Source: Paradesertivirga sp965650335 (lineage in GTDB: Bacteria; Bacteroidota; Bacteroidia; Sphingobacteriales; Sphingobacteriaceae). From it: a DNA stretch of 32,509 nt. Numbering within the stretch: the stretch's first letter is position 1; each line of letters starts with the position of its first letter. The stretch lies in assembly GCA_965650335.1 (NCBI GenBank), contig CBFGOI010000048.1, positions 1 through 32,509 of the forward strand. The letters are read 5' to 3'. Of the stretch, positions 23,026 through 31,871 are shown piece by piece. A model generated the notes under the pieces. The model did no database searches and had not been told where the DNA came from. It was given only the letters and a program-made list of their open reading frames with translations. The position numbers and the translations under genes are program-made.

Positions 23026-25680
23026 ATGGCCGAAGAAACGGAAAACGAAAACTCTCCTAACGACAAAATAATTTTAATAAATATTGAAGAGGAAATGAAA
23101 GCCGCTTACATCGATTACTCGATGTCGGTAATTGTTTCCCGTGCTTTACCCGATGTTCGCGACGGATTAAAACCGGTACACCGCAGGGTACTTTATGGCA
23201 TGCTCGATTTAGGAGTGACCAGTGGTAAACCACATAAAAAATCTGCACGTATCGTTGGAGATGTACTCGGAAAGTATCACCCGCATGGTGATTCTTCGGT
23301 TTACGACACCATGGTACGTATGGCGCAGGACTGGAGCCTTCGTTATCCTTTAGTGGATGGACAGGGTAACTTTGGATCGATTGATGGTGATAGTCCGGCT
23401 GCAATGCGTTATACGGAGGCTCGTTTGAAAAAAATTGCCGAAGAAATGCTTGCAGATATCAACAAAGATACGGTTGATTACCAGTTAAACTTTGATGATT
23501 CGTTAGAAGAACCAACTGTTCTTCCTTCCAAGATCCCCAACCTTTTGATGAATGGTACCTCTGGTATTGCCGTCGGTATGGCTACCAACATGGCCCCGCA
23601 TAACATAAATGAGGTTATTGATGCAACGATTGCTTACATAGACGATAAGGATATTGAGATTGCCGGTCTGATGCAGCATATTAAAGCTCCGGATTTCCCG
23701 ACTGGAGGTATTATTTATGGCCATTCTGGCGCGAAGGATGCTTATGAAACAGGTAGGGGACGGATTGTAATTCGTGCAAAAGCAGAAATCGAATCTTATG
23801 GCCATGACCGTGAGCGTATTATCGTAAATGAAATACCTTACCAGGTGAACAAGGCCATGATGATTGAGCGTACTGCTGAACTGGTAAATGAGAAAAAACT
23901 GGAAGGCATCTCGGAGATTCGTGATGAATCTGACCGTGACGGAATGCGCGTGGTTTACGAAATTAAGCGCGATGCTAATGCTTCAATCGTTTTAAATAAC
24001 CTGTATAAATACACTGCGCTTCAAACATCATTCAGTATCAACAGTATTGCTTTGGTTCATGGAAGACCGATGATGCTGAACCTTAAAGATATCATCAGAC
24101 ATTTTGTTGATCACCGCCATGAAGTTGTAATACGAAGAACCAAATTTGAGTTAGCCGAAGCGGAAAAACGTGCTCACATCTTAGAAGGTTTACTTATAGC
24201 ATTAGATCACCTGGACGAGGTTATCAAGCTGATACGCAGCTCGGATACTCCAGAAGATGCGAGAACCGGATTGATCGAGAAATTTGGCTTATCGGATATT
24301 CAGGCCCGCGCAATTCTGGATATGACGCTTCGTCGTTTAACAGGACTAGAGCGTGATAAAATTAAAGAAGAGTATGCTGAGTTGATGAAAACCATTGAGT
24401 ACTTAAACTCAATTTTAGCTGATGAAGGCTTAAGAATGCAGATCATTAAAGATGAGCTTTCGGAGATTAAGGAAAAATACGGTGATGAGCGTAAAACAAG
24501 CATAGTTCATTCTGCAGAAGATATGCGGATGGAAGACTTTATTGAAGATGAAGGTGTTGTAATCACCATTTCTCATGAAGGCTATATCAAACGTACTCCA
24601 TTATCAGAATATCGTACGCAAGGCAGGGGTGGAAAAGGTTCTATGGGCTCAAACTCTCGCGACGCAGATTTTATTGAGCATATTATCATTGCCTCGAACC
24701 ACAATTACATGTTGTTCTTTACTGAAGCGGGTCGTTGTTTCTGGCTACGTGTATACGAAATTCCAGAAGGTTCAAGAACCAGCAAGGGAAGGGCCATCCA
24801 GAATGTTATTAATATTCCGAAAGAGGAGAAGATCAAGGCATATATCAAAGTTAAGAACTTAAGAGATCAGGAATACCTTGATAATAATTTCATTATCATG
24901 TGTACAAAGAAGGGAACAATTAAGAAAACTTCCCTGGCTGCATATTCTCGTCCGCGTGCAAACGGAATTAATGCTATCAATATTAATGAAGGAGATCAAT
25001 TACTTGAAGCTAATTTAACGGATGGTAACAGCGAAATCATTGTTGCCTTACGCTCAGGTCGTGCTATTCGTTTCAACGAATCTACGGTAAGGCCGATGGG
25101 ACGTACCGCAACGGGTGTTCGTGGAGTTACCCTGGCACATGATAAAGATGAAGTAATTGGAATGATCAGTATCAATGATCCTGATTCGACGATTTTAGTC
25201 GTTTCTGAAAAAGGTTATGGTAAACGTACTGACTTAGAAGATTACCGTATTACAAACCGTGGTGGTAAAGGTGTTAAAACACTTAATGTTACGGAAAAAA
25301 CCGGGGACCTGATTGCGATTAAAGACATAACAGACAAAGACGATCTAATGATTATCAACAAGTCTGGCATCGTTATCCGGATTGCGGTAAGCGAACTGCG
25401 GGTAATGGGAAGAGCTACACAAGGTGTTCGTTTAATTACCCTAAAAGGGGATGATGAAATTGCTTCGGTTGCAAAGGTTGAGCACGAAGAAGAAGTTTTG
25501 GATGATGCAGAAGCCACTTTAGAAGCTGATGGCATTTTAGAAACTGAGGGTTATAAATCTTCTGAGCCGCCGGTAACAGATGAAGAAGTGATAGATACAT
25601 TGAAATCATCCGATTTATCCGAAGCGTCCGACCTTGATGATGAGGATACCAATGAGGAGGATGAACCGTTAGAAGATTAA
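23026..25680 (+). CDS. gyrA: DNA gyrase subunit A
   Basis: Breakage-reunion subunit of DNA gyrase, 884 residues. The catalytic tyrosine is Y129 in AAMRYTEAR. The quinolone-determining segment HPHGDSSVYDTMVRMAQ has S90 and D94 (E. coli S83 and D87), the susceptible-type residues. The GyrA box QGRGGKG at 532-538 and following beta-pinwheel repeats (RTTGVRG-like blades) show that it is gyrase and not ParC. Residues from about 819 form a strongly acidic tail of roughly 65 residues, longer than in E. coli. Two TPR genes follow nine and seven bases apart, so they are likely one operon. Confidence 0.97.
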   Translation: MAEETENENSPNDKIILINIEEEMKAAYIDYSMSVIVSRALPDVRDGLKPVHRRVLYGMLDLGVTSGKPHKKSARIVGDVLGKYHPHGDSSVYDTMVRMAQDWSLRYPLVDGQGNFGSIDGDSPAAMRYTEARLKKIAEEMLADINKDTVDYQLNFDDSLEEPTVLPSKIPNLLMNGTSGIAVGMATNMAPHNINEVIDATIAYIDDKDIEIAGLMQHIKAPDFPTGGIIYGHSGAKDAYETGRGRIVIRAKAEIESYGHDRERIIVNEIPYQVNKAMMIERTAELVNEKKLEGISEIRDESDRDGMRVVYEIKRDANASIVLNNLYKYTALQTSFSINSIALVHGRPMMLNLKDIIRHFVDHRHEVVIRRTKFELAEAEKRAHILEGLLIALDHLDEVIKLIRSSDTPEDARTGLIEKFGLSDIQARAILDMTLRRLTGLERDKIKEEYAELMKTIEYLNSILADEGLRMQIIKDELSEIKEKYGDERKTSIVHSAEDMRMEDFIEDEGVVITISHEGYIKRTPLSEYRTQGRGGKGSMGSNSRDADFIEHIIIASNHNYMLFFTEAGRCFWLRVYEIPEGSRTSKGRAIQNVINIPKEEKIKAYIKVKNLRDQEYLDNNFIIMCTKKGTIKKTSLAAYSRPRANGINAININEGDQLLEANLTDGNSEIIVALRSGRAIRFNESTVRPMGRTATGVRGVTLAHDKDEVIGMISINDPDSTILVVSEKGYGKRTDLEDYRITNRGGKGVKTLNVTEKTGDLIAIKDITDKDDLMIINKSGIVIRIAVSELRVMGRATQGVRLITLKGDDEIASVAKVEHEEEVLDDAEATLEADGILETEGYKSSEPPVTDEEVIDTLKSSDLSEASDLDDEDTNEEDEPLED

Positions 25681-25689
25681 AATCATCTA

Positions 25690-26799
25690 ATGAATAAATC
25701 TATATTCCTAATATTGAGTATGTGTTTGTGCCTTAATTTTTTAGAGGCACAAACTCTTACTAAAGAAGCAATGAATAACTTTGCCAGGTATACTCAAAAG
25801 CCAGAGATAGGTACTTTGGTGAAAGCAAAAAAGAATATTGATGATGCCTATAAAACCAAAAAGGATTCACTTAACTACAGAGTAAACTTAATAAGAGGCT
25901 TGGTTTATTCGTCCTTAGCACATGCGGATTCCACTCGAAAAATCTCCTATATAAAAGATCCCATCGACGAAGCTCAATTTGCCCTGGATAAATTAAAAAA
26001 CCCAAAGCTGAATTACAGCCACGGGGCCGAGATCAAATTTATACGCGATCAACTTTCGTATGCATGGCTGTATAAAGCCCAAAAAGCCTATAATTCCTAT
26101 AATTATATAGATGCATATCAGGCATATTTATGGGTAGATTCATTAAGTTCTGATAAATACCTGGCCAGACATAATTTGGCTGTGCTGACTGAGAAGCTAG
26201 GATATTCAGACAAAGCGACATATTATTATACTTACCTGATTGCCGATAAAAAACGTTCACTGCCTGAATATTACCTGACACTCTCAAACCTTTACGAACA
26301 ATCACGAAACAGTACTAAAGCTCTTGCTGTTATACAAGAAGGACGAAAGGCGTTTCCCGGAAACCGGGATCTACTTTTTAAGGAAATAAATACATATGCA
26401 GACAACGGCGCTTACGAGATGGTTTCACAATTGGTAGAAAAAGCTCTTGAGTATGCGCCAGACAATCTGAACCTGATCTACCTGGCAGGCTTCTCCTTTG
26501 AAATGGCAGGAAAGAGTAAAAAAGCTGAAGAATTTTATAAAAAAATTATTTCTTTGGAGCAGAATAATTATGAAGGAAATTATGCGTTAGGTTTACTTTA
26601 CCTAAATTCGTATTTAAAATCTTCGGCGCATAAAAAGGATTTATTAATTAATTCAACTAAATACCTTGTTCAGGCCGAAGAGATAAAGCCAAATGAATTA
26701 AATGTTTTAAAATCGTTGACCATACTTTATAACATAACTGGAAATAAAGTGGAATTAAAACGCATCAAAAATAAATTGAGTCAAATCATCTTAAACTAA
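25690..26799 (+). CDS. Secreted tetratricopeptide repeat protein
   Basis: A 369-residue protein with a signal peptide (about residues 1-20, IFLILSMCLCLNFLEAQ), so it is exported to the periplasm or envelope. The mature part is alpha-helical, with TPR-like units recognisable at about 150-290 (for example A-x-L-A-G-F-S-F-E-M-A-G-K-S-K-K-A-E-E-F-Y-K-K). It starts nine bases after gyrA and ends seven bases before a second TPR gene with clear similarity, indicating tandem duplication. TPR units mediate protein contacts; no enzymatic motif is seen. Confidence 0.85.
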   Translation: MNKSIFLILSMCLCLNFLEAQTLTKEAMNNFARYTQKPEIGTLVKAKKNIDDAYKTKKDSLNYRVNLIRGLVYSSLAHADSTRKISYIKDPIDEAQFALDKLKNPKLNYSHGAEIKFIRDQLSYAWLYKAQKAYNSYNYIDAYQAYLWVDSLSSDKYLARHNLAVLTEKLGYSDKATYYYTYLIADKKRSLPEYYLTLSNLYEQSRNSTKALAVIQEGRKAFPGNRDLLFKEINTYADNGAYEMVSQLVEKALEYAPDNLNLIYLAGFSFEMAGKSKKAEEFYKKIISLEQNNYEGNYALGLLYLNSYLKSSAHKKDLLINSTKYLVQAEEIKPNELNVLKSLTILYNITGNKVELKRIKNKLSQIILN

Positions 26800-26806
26800 A
26801 CAACAA

Positions 26807-27997
26807 ATGAACTTTAAGTCTTTAATTTTTGGATTACTAATAACAAGCTTTTCGATATCTGTATTCGCACAGAAATCTGAGGTAATTTCTGCCAAAGAGA
26901 ACTTAGCCAAATATTTACAAATGGCTAGAAGCATGCCGAAATTGGCATCGCCGTTTATGAAATCAGCCAAAGAATCCATGGACAAGGCGATTCTACACGA
27001 AAAAACAAAGGCTGATCCGGAATTATGGGAGATGAGAGCATTGCTTTACTCTGAGATGGCTTACAACGACAGTACGTCTGCATCAGCAAAATATCTAACG
27101 GAGGCTCAGACTTCTTTGGTTAAGTCAAAAGAATTAGATCCTGATGCTGACGATAAAGAAAATGTAAAAAAAGCTAAACTAACTCTTTATCATACACAAT
27201 TGTTAAGAGGAAAAAAACTTTTTGACGCCAAAGATTACGCTGCTGCCTATACCGAATTTAATAAAGGCTTAGAGTTTTTACCAGGGGATACGCTTAGTAA
27301 TTATTATGCCGGAGTAGCCGCTCAAAATACAAAAAACTACAAAGCCGCAATAAAAAACTATACTAATTTACTGAATACTAACTTCACTTATCTGCCTGAT
27401 GTTTATACAAATCTGGCCGAGGCATATGCAGGTGATAAAGATACCACTGCGGCTATTAAAGTGCTTTCTGAAGGCTTTAGTAAATTCCCGAAAAGCAGCC
27501 AGTTAGTTACAAGAGAAATTGAATTAAGTATTAACTCTGGCAAGTATAAGGAAGTAATCAGCAAAATAGAAGCCCAAATGCAAAGTGAGCCTGGAAATAA
27601 AAATTATCCGTTCTATTTAGGGATTGCTTATAACGCTTTGAATAATGCCGCAAAAGCTGAAGATGCTTATAAAAAAGCAATCGCTATTGATCCTACTTTT
27701 GTGAACGCATACATCAATTTAGGAAGCGTGATTATGAACAGCGGTATCGATAAATATAACGCAGCCAATAAAAAGTTTGGTAACAAAAATCTCGTTGCCG
27801 CACAGCTTGCCGAATACAATAAAATTAAAAATCAAGCTACAGCTGAATTTGATAAGGCATTGCCTTACTTGCTAAAAGCAACTGAAATTGATCCTCAATC
27901 AAGAATAGCATGGACCAATTTACGTGCTTATTATAACGCGAAATCGAATAAACAAAAAGTAGCTGAAATAGACGCTAAAATAGCTGCATTGAAATAG
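26807..27997 (+). CDS. Secreted tetratricopeptide repeat protein, paralogue of the preceding one
   Basis: A 396-residue exported protein: signal peptide at about residues 1-21 (LIFGLLITSFSISVFAQ), then helical TPR units. The best ones are around 135-200 (GKKLFDAKDYAAAYTEFNKG) and 260-300 (YLGIAYNALNNAAKAEDAY). It shares layout and several aligned motifs with the preceding protein, including K-x-A/V-x-x-x-L-S/I-x-E-G near mid-length and the P-x-N-K/L-N-x-x-Y-L-G/A step. The gene follows by seven bases and closes the gyrA operon at a terminator. Function is unknown, with a structural or scaffolding envelope role likely. Confidence 0.85.
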   Translation: MNFKSLIFGLLITSFSISVFAQKSEVISAKENLAKYLQMARSMPKLASPFMKSAKESMDKAILHEKTKADPELWEMRALLYSEMAYNDSTSASAKYLTEAQTSLVKSKELDPDADDKENVKKAKLTLYHTQLLRGKKLFDAKDYAAAYTEFNKGLEFLPGDTLSNYYAGVAAQNTKNYKAAIKNYTNLLNTNFTYLPDVYTNLAEAYAGDKDTTAAIKVLSEGFSKFPKSSQLVTREIELSINSGKYKEVISKIEAQMQSEPGNKNYPFYLGIAYNALNNAAKAEDAYKKAIAIDPTFVNAYINLGSVIMNSGIDKYNAANKKFGNKNLVAAQLAEYNKIKNQATAEFDKALPYLLKATEIDPQSRIAWTNLRAYYNAKSNKQKVAEIDAKIAALK

Positions 27998-28018
27998 GAT
28001 ATTCAATTACGAATCAGG

Positions 28019-28047
28019 AAGCCGGAGCAACAAGTCCGGCTTTTTTT
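28019..28047 (+). terminator. Rho-independent terminator of the gyrA-TPR operon
   Basis: AAGCCGGA (28019-28026) pairs perfectly with TCCGGCTT (28035-28042), loop GCAACAAG, followed by T residues to 28047 that overlap the 3' end of the convergent polymerase-domain gene. No T run exists on the minus strand, so it acts one way. Confidence 0.85.
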
Positions 28048-28999
28048 ATTTCATTTTTTCTAACGCAGCTTTCAGATCAGCTTTATCTTTTGTCATTTCC
28101 TTCCAAAGATCACCCTTTGTTTTAAGCCTTTCAAGAGTATTGAAAATGGTAAAGGCCTTGATGTTCAAACTTTCATTTACCTCATCCCAATCTAAAGGTG
28201 TCGAAACAGTTGCACCAGGTTTCGGTCTGACTGAATAAGGTGCTGCAATGGTCTGACCTCGGCGGTTTTGAAGATAATCCAAATATATTTTTTTCTTCCG
28301 TTTCGAAGGACTACGTTCCAGGCTTGTGGTTTCAGGATGTTGCTTCAATATCATTTGGCCGAGATATTGAACAAAGTTCTTAATTAGGTCAAAATCGTAT
28401 TGAGCCCCAGTATGAATAAAAATATGAAGTCCACGAGACCCAGATGTTTTAATCCAGGGTTTGATGCCCATTTTCATTAAGATCTCTTTGGTTGTTAAGG
28501 CAACCCGGACGACTTCAGTGAAATCGTCCACATCATTAGGGTCTAGATCCATCACAGCGAAAATAGGGTGTTCTGGTTTTTGATATGTACTTAGCCATGG
28601 GTTTATTTCTATGCATCCTAAGTTTGCCATCCAGAGAAGAGTAGGCAGGTCGTTGCAAATCAAATAGTCGATCATTTTATCACCGCTCTCTGAATACATG
28701 GGTTGATACGCTATCCAGTCAGGAATTTGTTCTGTATCTAAATCCTTTTGAAAAAAACTTGGCCCCTCGATTCCGTTCGGATGACGATTTAAGGAAAGAG
28801 GACGATCTTTTAAGTAGGGAAGAATATAATCTGAAATAGAACGATAATATTCAATCAGCTGTCCTTTTGAAATCCCTTCATTTTTCCAATATAATTTATT
28901 CAGATTGGTCAGCTTAAGCATTATTTTGCCATGAGTTTCTTCCCGATCATTAGGATCATTCGGTTCTGATGTCTTAGATGATGCAGTTTTCATTTTCAC
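28046..28999 (-). CDS. Stand-alone LigD polymerase domain (NHEJ primase-polymerase)
   Basis: Archaeo-eukaryotic primase-type polymerase domain as found in bacterial DNA ligase D, which fills ends during Ku-dependent non-homologous end joining. At 317 residues it is the PolDom alone; no ATP-dependent ligase or 3'-phosphoesterase domain is attached. Catalytic residues are present: D151 and D153 in VMDLDPND, H192 in TSGSRGLHIF, and D241 in YLDYLQNRRGQT. An N-terminal polar extension of about 24 residues precedes the domain. It lies downstream of ku on the same strand after a 105-base gap containing a 12-base palindrome, so it may have separate control. Confidence 0.9.
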   Translation of the reverse strand: MKMKTASSKTSEPNDPNDREETHGKIMLKLTNLNKLYWKNEGISKGQLIEYYRSISDYILPYLKDRPLSLNRHPNGIEGPSFFQKDLDTEQIPDWIAYQPMYSESGDKMIDYLICNDLPTLLWMANLGCIEINPWLSTYQKPEHPIFAVMDLDPNDVDDFTEVVRVALTTKEILMKMGIKPWIKTSGSRGLHIFIHTGAQYDFDLIKNFVQYLGQMILKQHPETTSLERSPSKRKKKIYLDYLQNRRGQTIAAPYSVRPKPGATVSTPLDWDEVNESLNIKAFTIFNTLERLKTKGDLWKEMTKDKADLKAALEKMK

Positions 29000-29048
29000 A
29001 GAAGATGTTTTTCAGGATTTCCTGCAACCAAATTAAATACCGATGATG

Positions 29049-29060
29049 GAGATGCATCTC
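29049..29060. promoter_or_regulatory. 12-base palindrome between ku and the polymerase-domain gene
   Basis: GAGATGCATCTC is a perfect palindrome midway in the 105-base gap, 50 bases upstream of the polymerase-domain start. It may be a dimeric regulator's operator; no consensus is recognised and chance is possible. Confidence 0.3.
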
Positions 29061-29104
29061 TGGTTCACTCAATAAATTCACGCACAAACACTAAGGCCCT
29101 GTGC

Positions 29105-29875
29105 TTAAGCTCCTTTCTTGGTGTTCAGACTTTGCATTAATTGATCAAACAGATTGTCATCTGAGGCTTTCTGAGGTTTTAATTTTTTTATCGTTGGACG
29201 TTTTCCTTTCGCTTTTGCTTCGATAATTCGAAGAAGTTCGTGGTGATACTCGTCTTTAAATTTGTCGATCTCGAACTTACTGCTGTACTGGTTAACCAGC
29301 GCAAGTCCCATATCCAGCTCCTTTTTATTTACCACTACATCGTCAGGTGTAAGTATCTCTTCAGATGAGCGAATTTCTTCAGCAAACCGGATCTTAGTTA
29401 TTACGATTACCTTATCTACCGGATGTATAATGCACAGATTTTCAGTACTTCTTAAAACAAAACGTGCGAGACCTGCTTTCTTTGACTTTTTTAGCGATTG
29501 CAGGAGTAGGGCATAGGCCTTTCTTCCCTGAGTTTCTGGTTCGGAATAATAAGAGGTCTCATAATACATCGGATTTATCTCGTCAATATTCACAAAACTC
29601 TCAATTTCGATCATTTTACTTTTTTCAGGACTAGCATCTTCATAATCTTTGTCCTCCAGAATCACATAAGTTTCGTTGATAGGGTAGCCCTTTACAATTT
29701 TTTCATAAGGGACTTCCTGGCGGGTTTTCTCGTTAATGCGTTGGTATCGAATTCGCGAATGATCTCTACTGTCGAGCATATCAAGTCCCAACGAACTACT
29801 TTGCACAGCAGAATAGAGTTTAACCGGAATATTTACCAGTCCGAAACCAATGGAACCTTTCCAAATGGAACGCAT
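29105..29875 (-). CDS. ku: Ku homologue, NHEJ DNA end-binding protein
   Basis: Homodimeric ring protein that binds broken DNA ends and recruits LigD. The N-terminal block MRSIWKGSIGFGLVNIPVKLY is the bacterial Ku signature; the core continues with EVPYEKIVKGYPI near 53-65 and the bridge region PMYYETSYYSEPE near 101-113. At 256 residues it has the usual bacterial length, with a basic C-terminus (KGKRPTIKKLKPQK) followed by a short tail as in LigD-interacting Ku proteins. It starts seven bases after the DUF2383 gene stop, so they are cotranscribed. Confidence 0.95.
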   Translation of the reverse strand: MRSIWKGSIGFGLVNIPVKLYSAVQSSSLGLDMLDSRDHSRIRYQRINEKTRQEVPYEKIVKGYPINETYVILEDKDYEDASPEKSKMIEIESFVNIDEINPMYYETSYYSEPETQGRKAYALLLQSLKKSKKAGLARFVLRSTENLCIIHPVDKVIVITKIRFAEEIRSSEEILTPDDVVVNKKELDMGLALVNQYSSKFEIDKFKDEYHHELLRIIEAKAKGKRPTIKKLKPQKASDDNLFDQLMQSLNTKKGA

Positions 29876-29881
29876 AGAATT

Positions 29882-30355
29882 TTAGTATGGCTGGCTCAAT
29901 TTAAAATGTGCGAAATATCTCTTGTCGAGCTCCGTAAAAGCTTCATTGATAATCAATCTGTGCCCCATCAAAAGTGTTTTTAAGTTGAAATCCTCCAGAA
30001 TCGCTCCCTGCAATACTTCATCGTAAACTTCAAGGGCTTCCCGTTCAGAGTTCCTTACTCGCTCAAGAGTGGATTGTTCTTTTTTAACATCAGGATTCAA
30101 TTTTTCTTCTGTTGAGTGAGGTGTCTCAATTTCAGCCATTTCGCCGGAACTGAGAGTTCCGCCTAATTTTATGATAGCTTCTTTAAGTTCTGCAATTATA
30201 TTTATACGTTCTTCAACGTAGTGATTAAAAAGATTTTTATAATCAACTGAATCAACATGATCCGATGCTTCAACAAACCGTTTTTCGCTTTTCATCACGG
30301 CGTTCAACAAATGGTGCAGCTGCCTGACGTAATTTTCATGATATGAGGTTTCCAT
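29882..30355 (-). CDS. DUF2383/PA2169-type four-helix-bundle protein
   Basis: A 157-residue all-helical protein resembling the DUF2383 ferritin-like family: helix 1 LHHLLNAVMKSEKRFVEASDHV near residues 13-34, helix 2 RINIIAELKEAIIKLGG near 50-66, a charged linker, helix 3 RNSEREALEVYDEVL near 100-114, and helix 4 with MGHRLIINEAFTELD. Some acidic residues could bind metal, but no clear di-iron E-x2-H pair is visible. It heads the transcript with ku, which hints at a stress-response role by inference only. The 153 bases upstream (30356-30508) hold no recognised promoter. Confidence 0.75.
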   Translation of the reverse strand: METSYHENYVRQLHHLLNAVMKSEKRFVEASDHVDSVDYKNLFNHYVEERINIIAELKEAIIKLGGTLSSGEMAEIETPHSTEEKLNPDVKKEQSTLERVRNSEREALEVYDEVLQGAILEDFNLKTLLMGHRLIINEAFTELDKRYFAHFKLSQPY

Positions 30356-30508
30356 AATCGTTTGAATAGAATACTAAGTAAACGTTATGAAATTGAAATA
30401 GTTTGGAAGAAGGGAAAGACCTAGAAGAAAATCCTATTTAACATAATATTAATTATGGGACACAATCTACACCTGCGCGGAATTATAGTTAAGGTCACCA
30501 AATACAGT

Positions 30509-31249
30509 TCAAATTGCAGGTACAGAATCTTTTAATGATTCTAAGTAGCCTAAAAACAATTTAAGCGCCTGTCTTTTAGAATCAGTTAACCAATAATCAA
30601 GCTTATGGGTTAAATAATCGTCGAAATCAAAATCATTCCTTTTGGGTAATTCGGAAACTACGTTTGGGATATTGTTAATGCCTAAACTTAAAGCTGAATT
30701 AAATTCATCTACAAACTCCTGAGATATAGGTTTGTTGGCGGCCCAAACTGCGAATGCAAACTCCAGCCCGGTGAAATTTTTCCATTCTTCAGCTAAGTCA
30801 TACACAAACGGGAAATTATCTTTTTTTCCAAATGTCCGGTCACCAATTTCAACGAATGCATCAGTGTGATTATCTGTGGTAAGATCCGGATTAACTTTCC
30901 AGTAATTTTTTAATAAAATTCTGGCCAAAGCATTTGAAGTTCTGGATTGAGAATCAAGCCTGATCGTTTTAATTTCCTTTATCGGTTTCTCGCTGAAAAT
31001 AAATACTGAGTTTACTGCGCCGTTTGCTCCGATACAATAATTTGAAATAATGCTATGACCGGGAATATCTAATAACGCAGCAACTGGAATTAAACCTATA
31101 TCAGCCTGATCTTCAATTAATTTCTGTGCGCAATCAGAAGGAATATCTAAGCTTAAATCGATTTTTCTCAAAATTCCTGCATGTTGCAGGCCGTATACAA
31201 AAGGTTTGGTGTTGGTATAAGAAACTGCAGAAACTCTAATCTTGCTCAC
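30509..31249 (-). CDS. mqnA: Chorismate dehydratase, futalosine pathway
   Basis: Periplasmic-binding-protein-fold enzyme that dehydrates chorismate to 3-enolpyruvylbenzoate, the first committed step of the futalosine route to menaquinone. The N-terminal motif VSAVSYTNTKPFVYGL at residues 7-22 is diagnostic of MqnA, and the IRLDSQSRTSNALARILL segment near 95-112 is the conserved central block. At 246 residues it is slightly short but normal for Bacteroidota. Its start overlaps the upstream phosphatase gene by 14 bases, so translation is coupled. Together with mqnE it shows that this organism makes menaquinone by the futalosine route. Confidence 0.88.
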   Translation of the reverse strand: MSKIRVSAVSYTNTKPFVYGLQHAGILRKIDLSLDIPSDCAQKLIEDQADIGLIPVAALLDIPGHSIISNYCIGANGAVNSVFIFSEKPIKEIKTIRLDSQSRTSNALARILLKNYWKVNPDLTTDNHTDAFVEIGDRTFGKKDNFPFVYDLAEEWKNFTGLEFAFAVWAANKPISQEFVDEFNSALSLGINNIPNVVSELPKRNDFDFDDYLTHKLDYWLTDSKRQALKLFLGYLESLKDSVPAI

Positions 31250-31865
31250 AAAAAACTTTTAAATGATCTGTATTATGAAAATCGATAATCTCAAATTTGT
31301 TCCCATCAAAAAACAGTTTATATAAAGTTGTATTTTGATGTGGAAATTCCTCCATGTCGGAAATCGGCCGGTTAGTTAGAAGACATAAAAAAAGCCGCAT
31401 TGCTCTGCCATGCATGCAGATAAGAATATTTTTCGCTTCATTTTCCGCTATCAGCTTTTCTAAGACCTCCAGCTGTCTTTCCTTAACGTCTAAAGGACTT
31501 TCGCCATTTTCGAATTTTAAATGAAGATCGCCATTTGTCCAGCCTTCCATCATTTGTGCAAAAGCCATCCTCATGTCTTCCGTACTTTCCTTGCCTTCGT
31601 AAATACCCCAGGCTAGCTCATCAAGGCCGGCATACTGGGTCCAGGAAATTCCATCATCAATAAACCGCTTCACAGTCTGATGTGTACGTTTTAGTGTTGA
31701 TGTGTAAATTTTGTCGAACGGAACGTGTTTATATGTATTATAAAAAGCTTCGGCTTGTTTTCTGCCGTGATCATTTAAATCGGTGTCCATGCCCCTTCCC
31801 TGCACCACTCCCCTCTTATTCAAATCAGTTTCACCGTGGCGAATCAAATAAATCGTTTTCTCCAA
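31236..31865 (-). CDS. Histidine phosphatase family protein
   Basis: Phosphoglycerate-mutase-like phosphatase of 209 residues. The catalytic RHG motif is IRHGETDLNKRG with phospho-acceptor H10; the second catalytic histidine is in ICMHGRAMRLF near residue 152. The acid loop lies near LDELAWGIYEGKE. Substrates of such proteins are diverse. It is wedged between mqnE (six bases upstream) and mqnA (14-base overlap), so it is cotranscribed with menaquinone genes. No phosphatase step is known in the futalosine pathway, and a supporting or unrelated role is equally open. Confidence 0.9.
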   Translation of the reverse strand: MEKTIYLIRHGETDLNKRGVVQGRGMDTDLNDHGRKQAEAFYNTYKHVPFDKIYTSTLKRTHQTVKRFIDDGISWTQYAGLDELAWGIYEGKESTEDMRMAFAQMMEGWTNGDLHLKFENGESPLDVKERQLEVLEKLIAENEAKNILICMHGRAMRLFLCLLTNRPISDMEEFPHQNTTLYKLFFDGNKFEIIDFHNTDHLKVFCEQD

Positions 31866-31871
31866 ATCTTT

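Noticed and set aside
23057..23404. 115-residue minus-strand frame inside gyrA
   Set aside because: Antisense shadow of the strongly conserved GyrA N-terminus.
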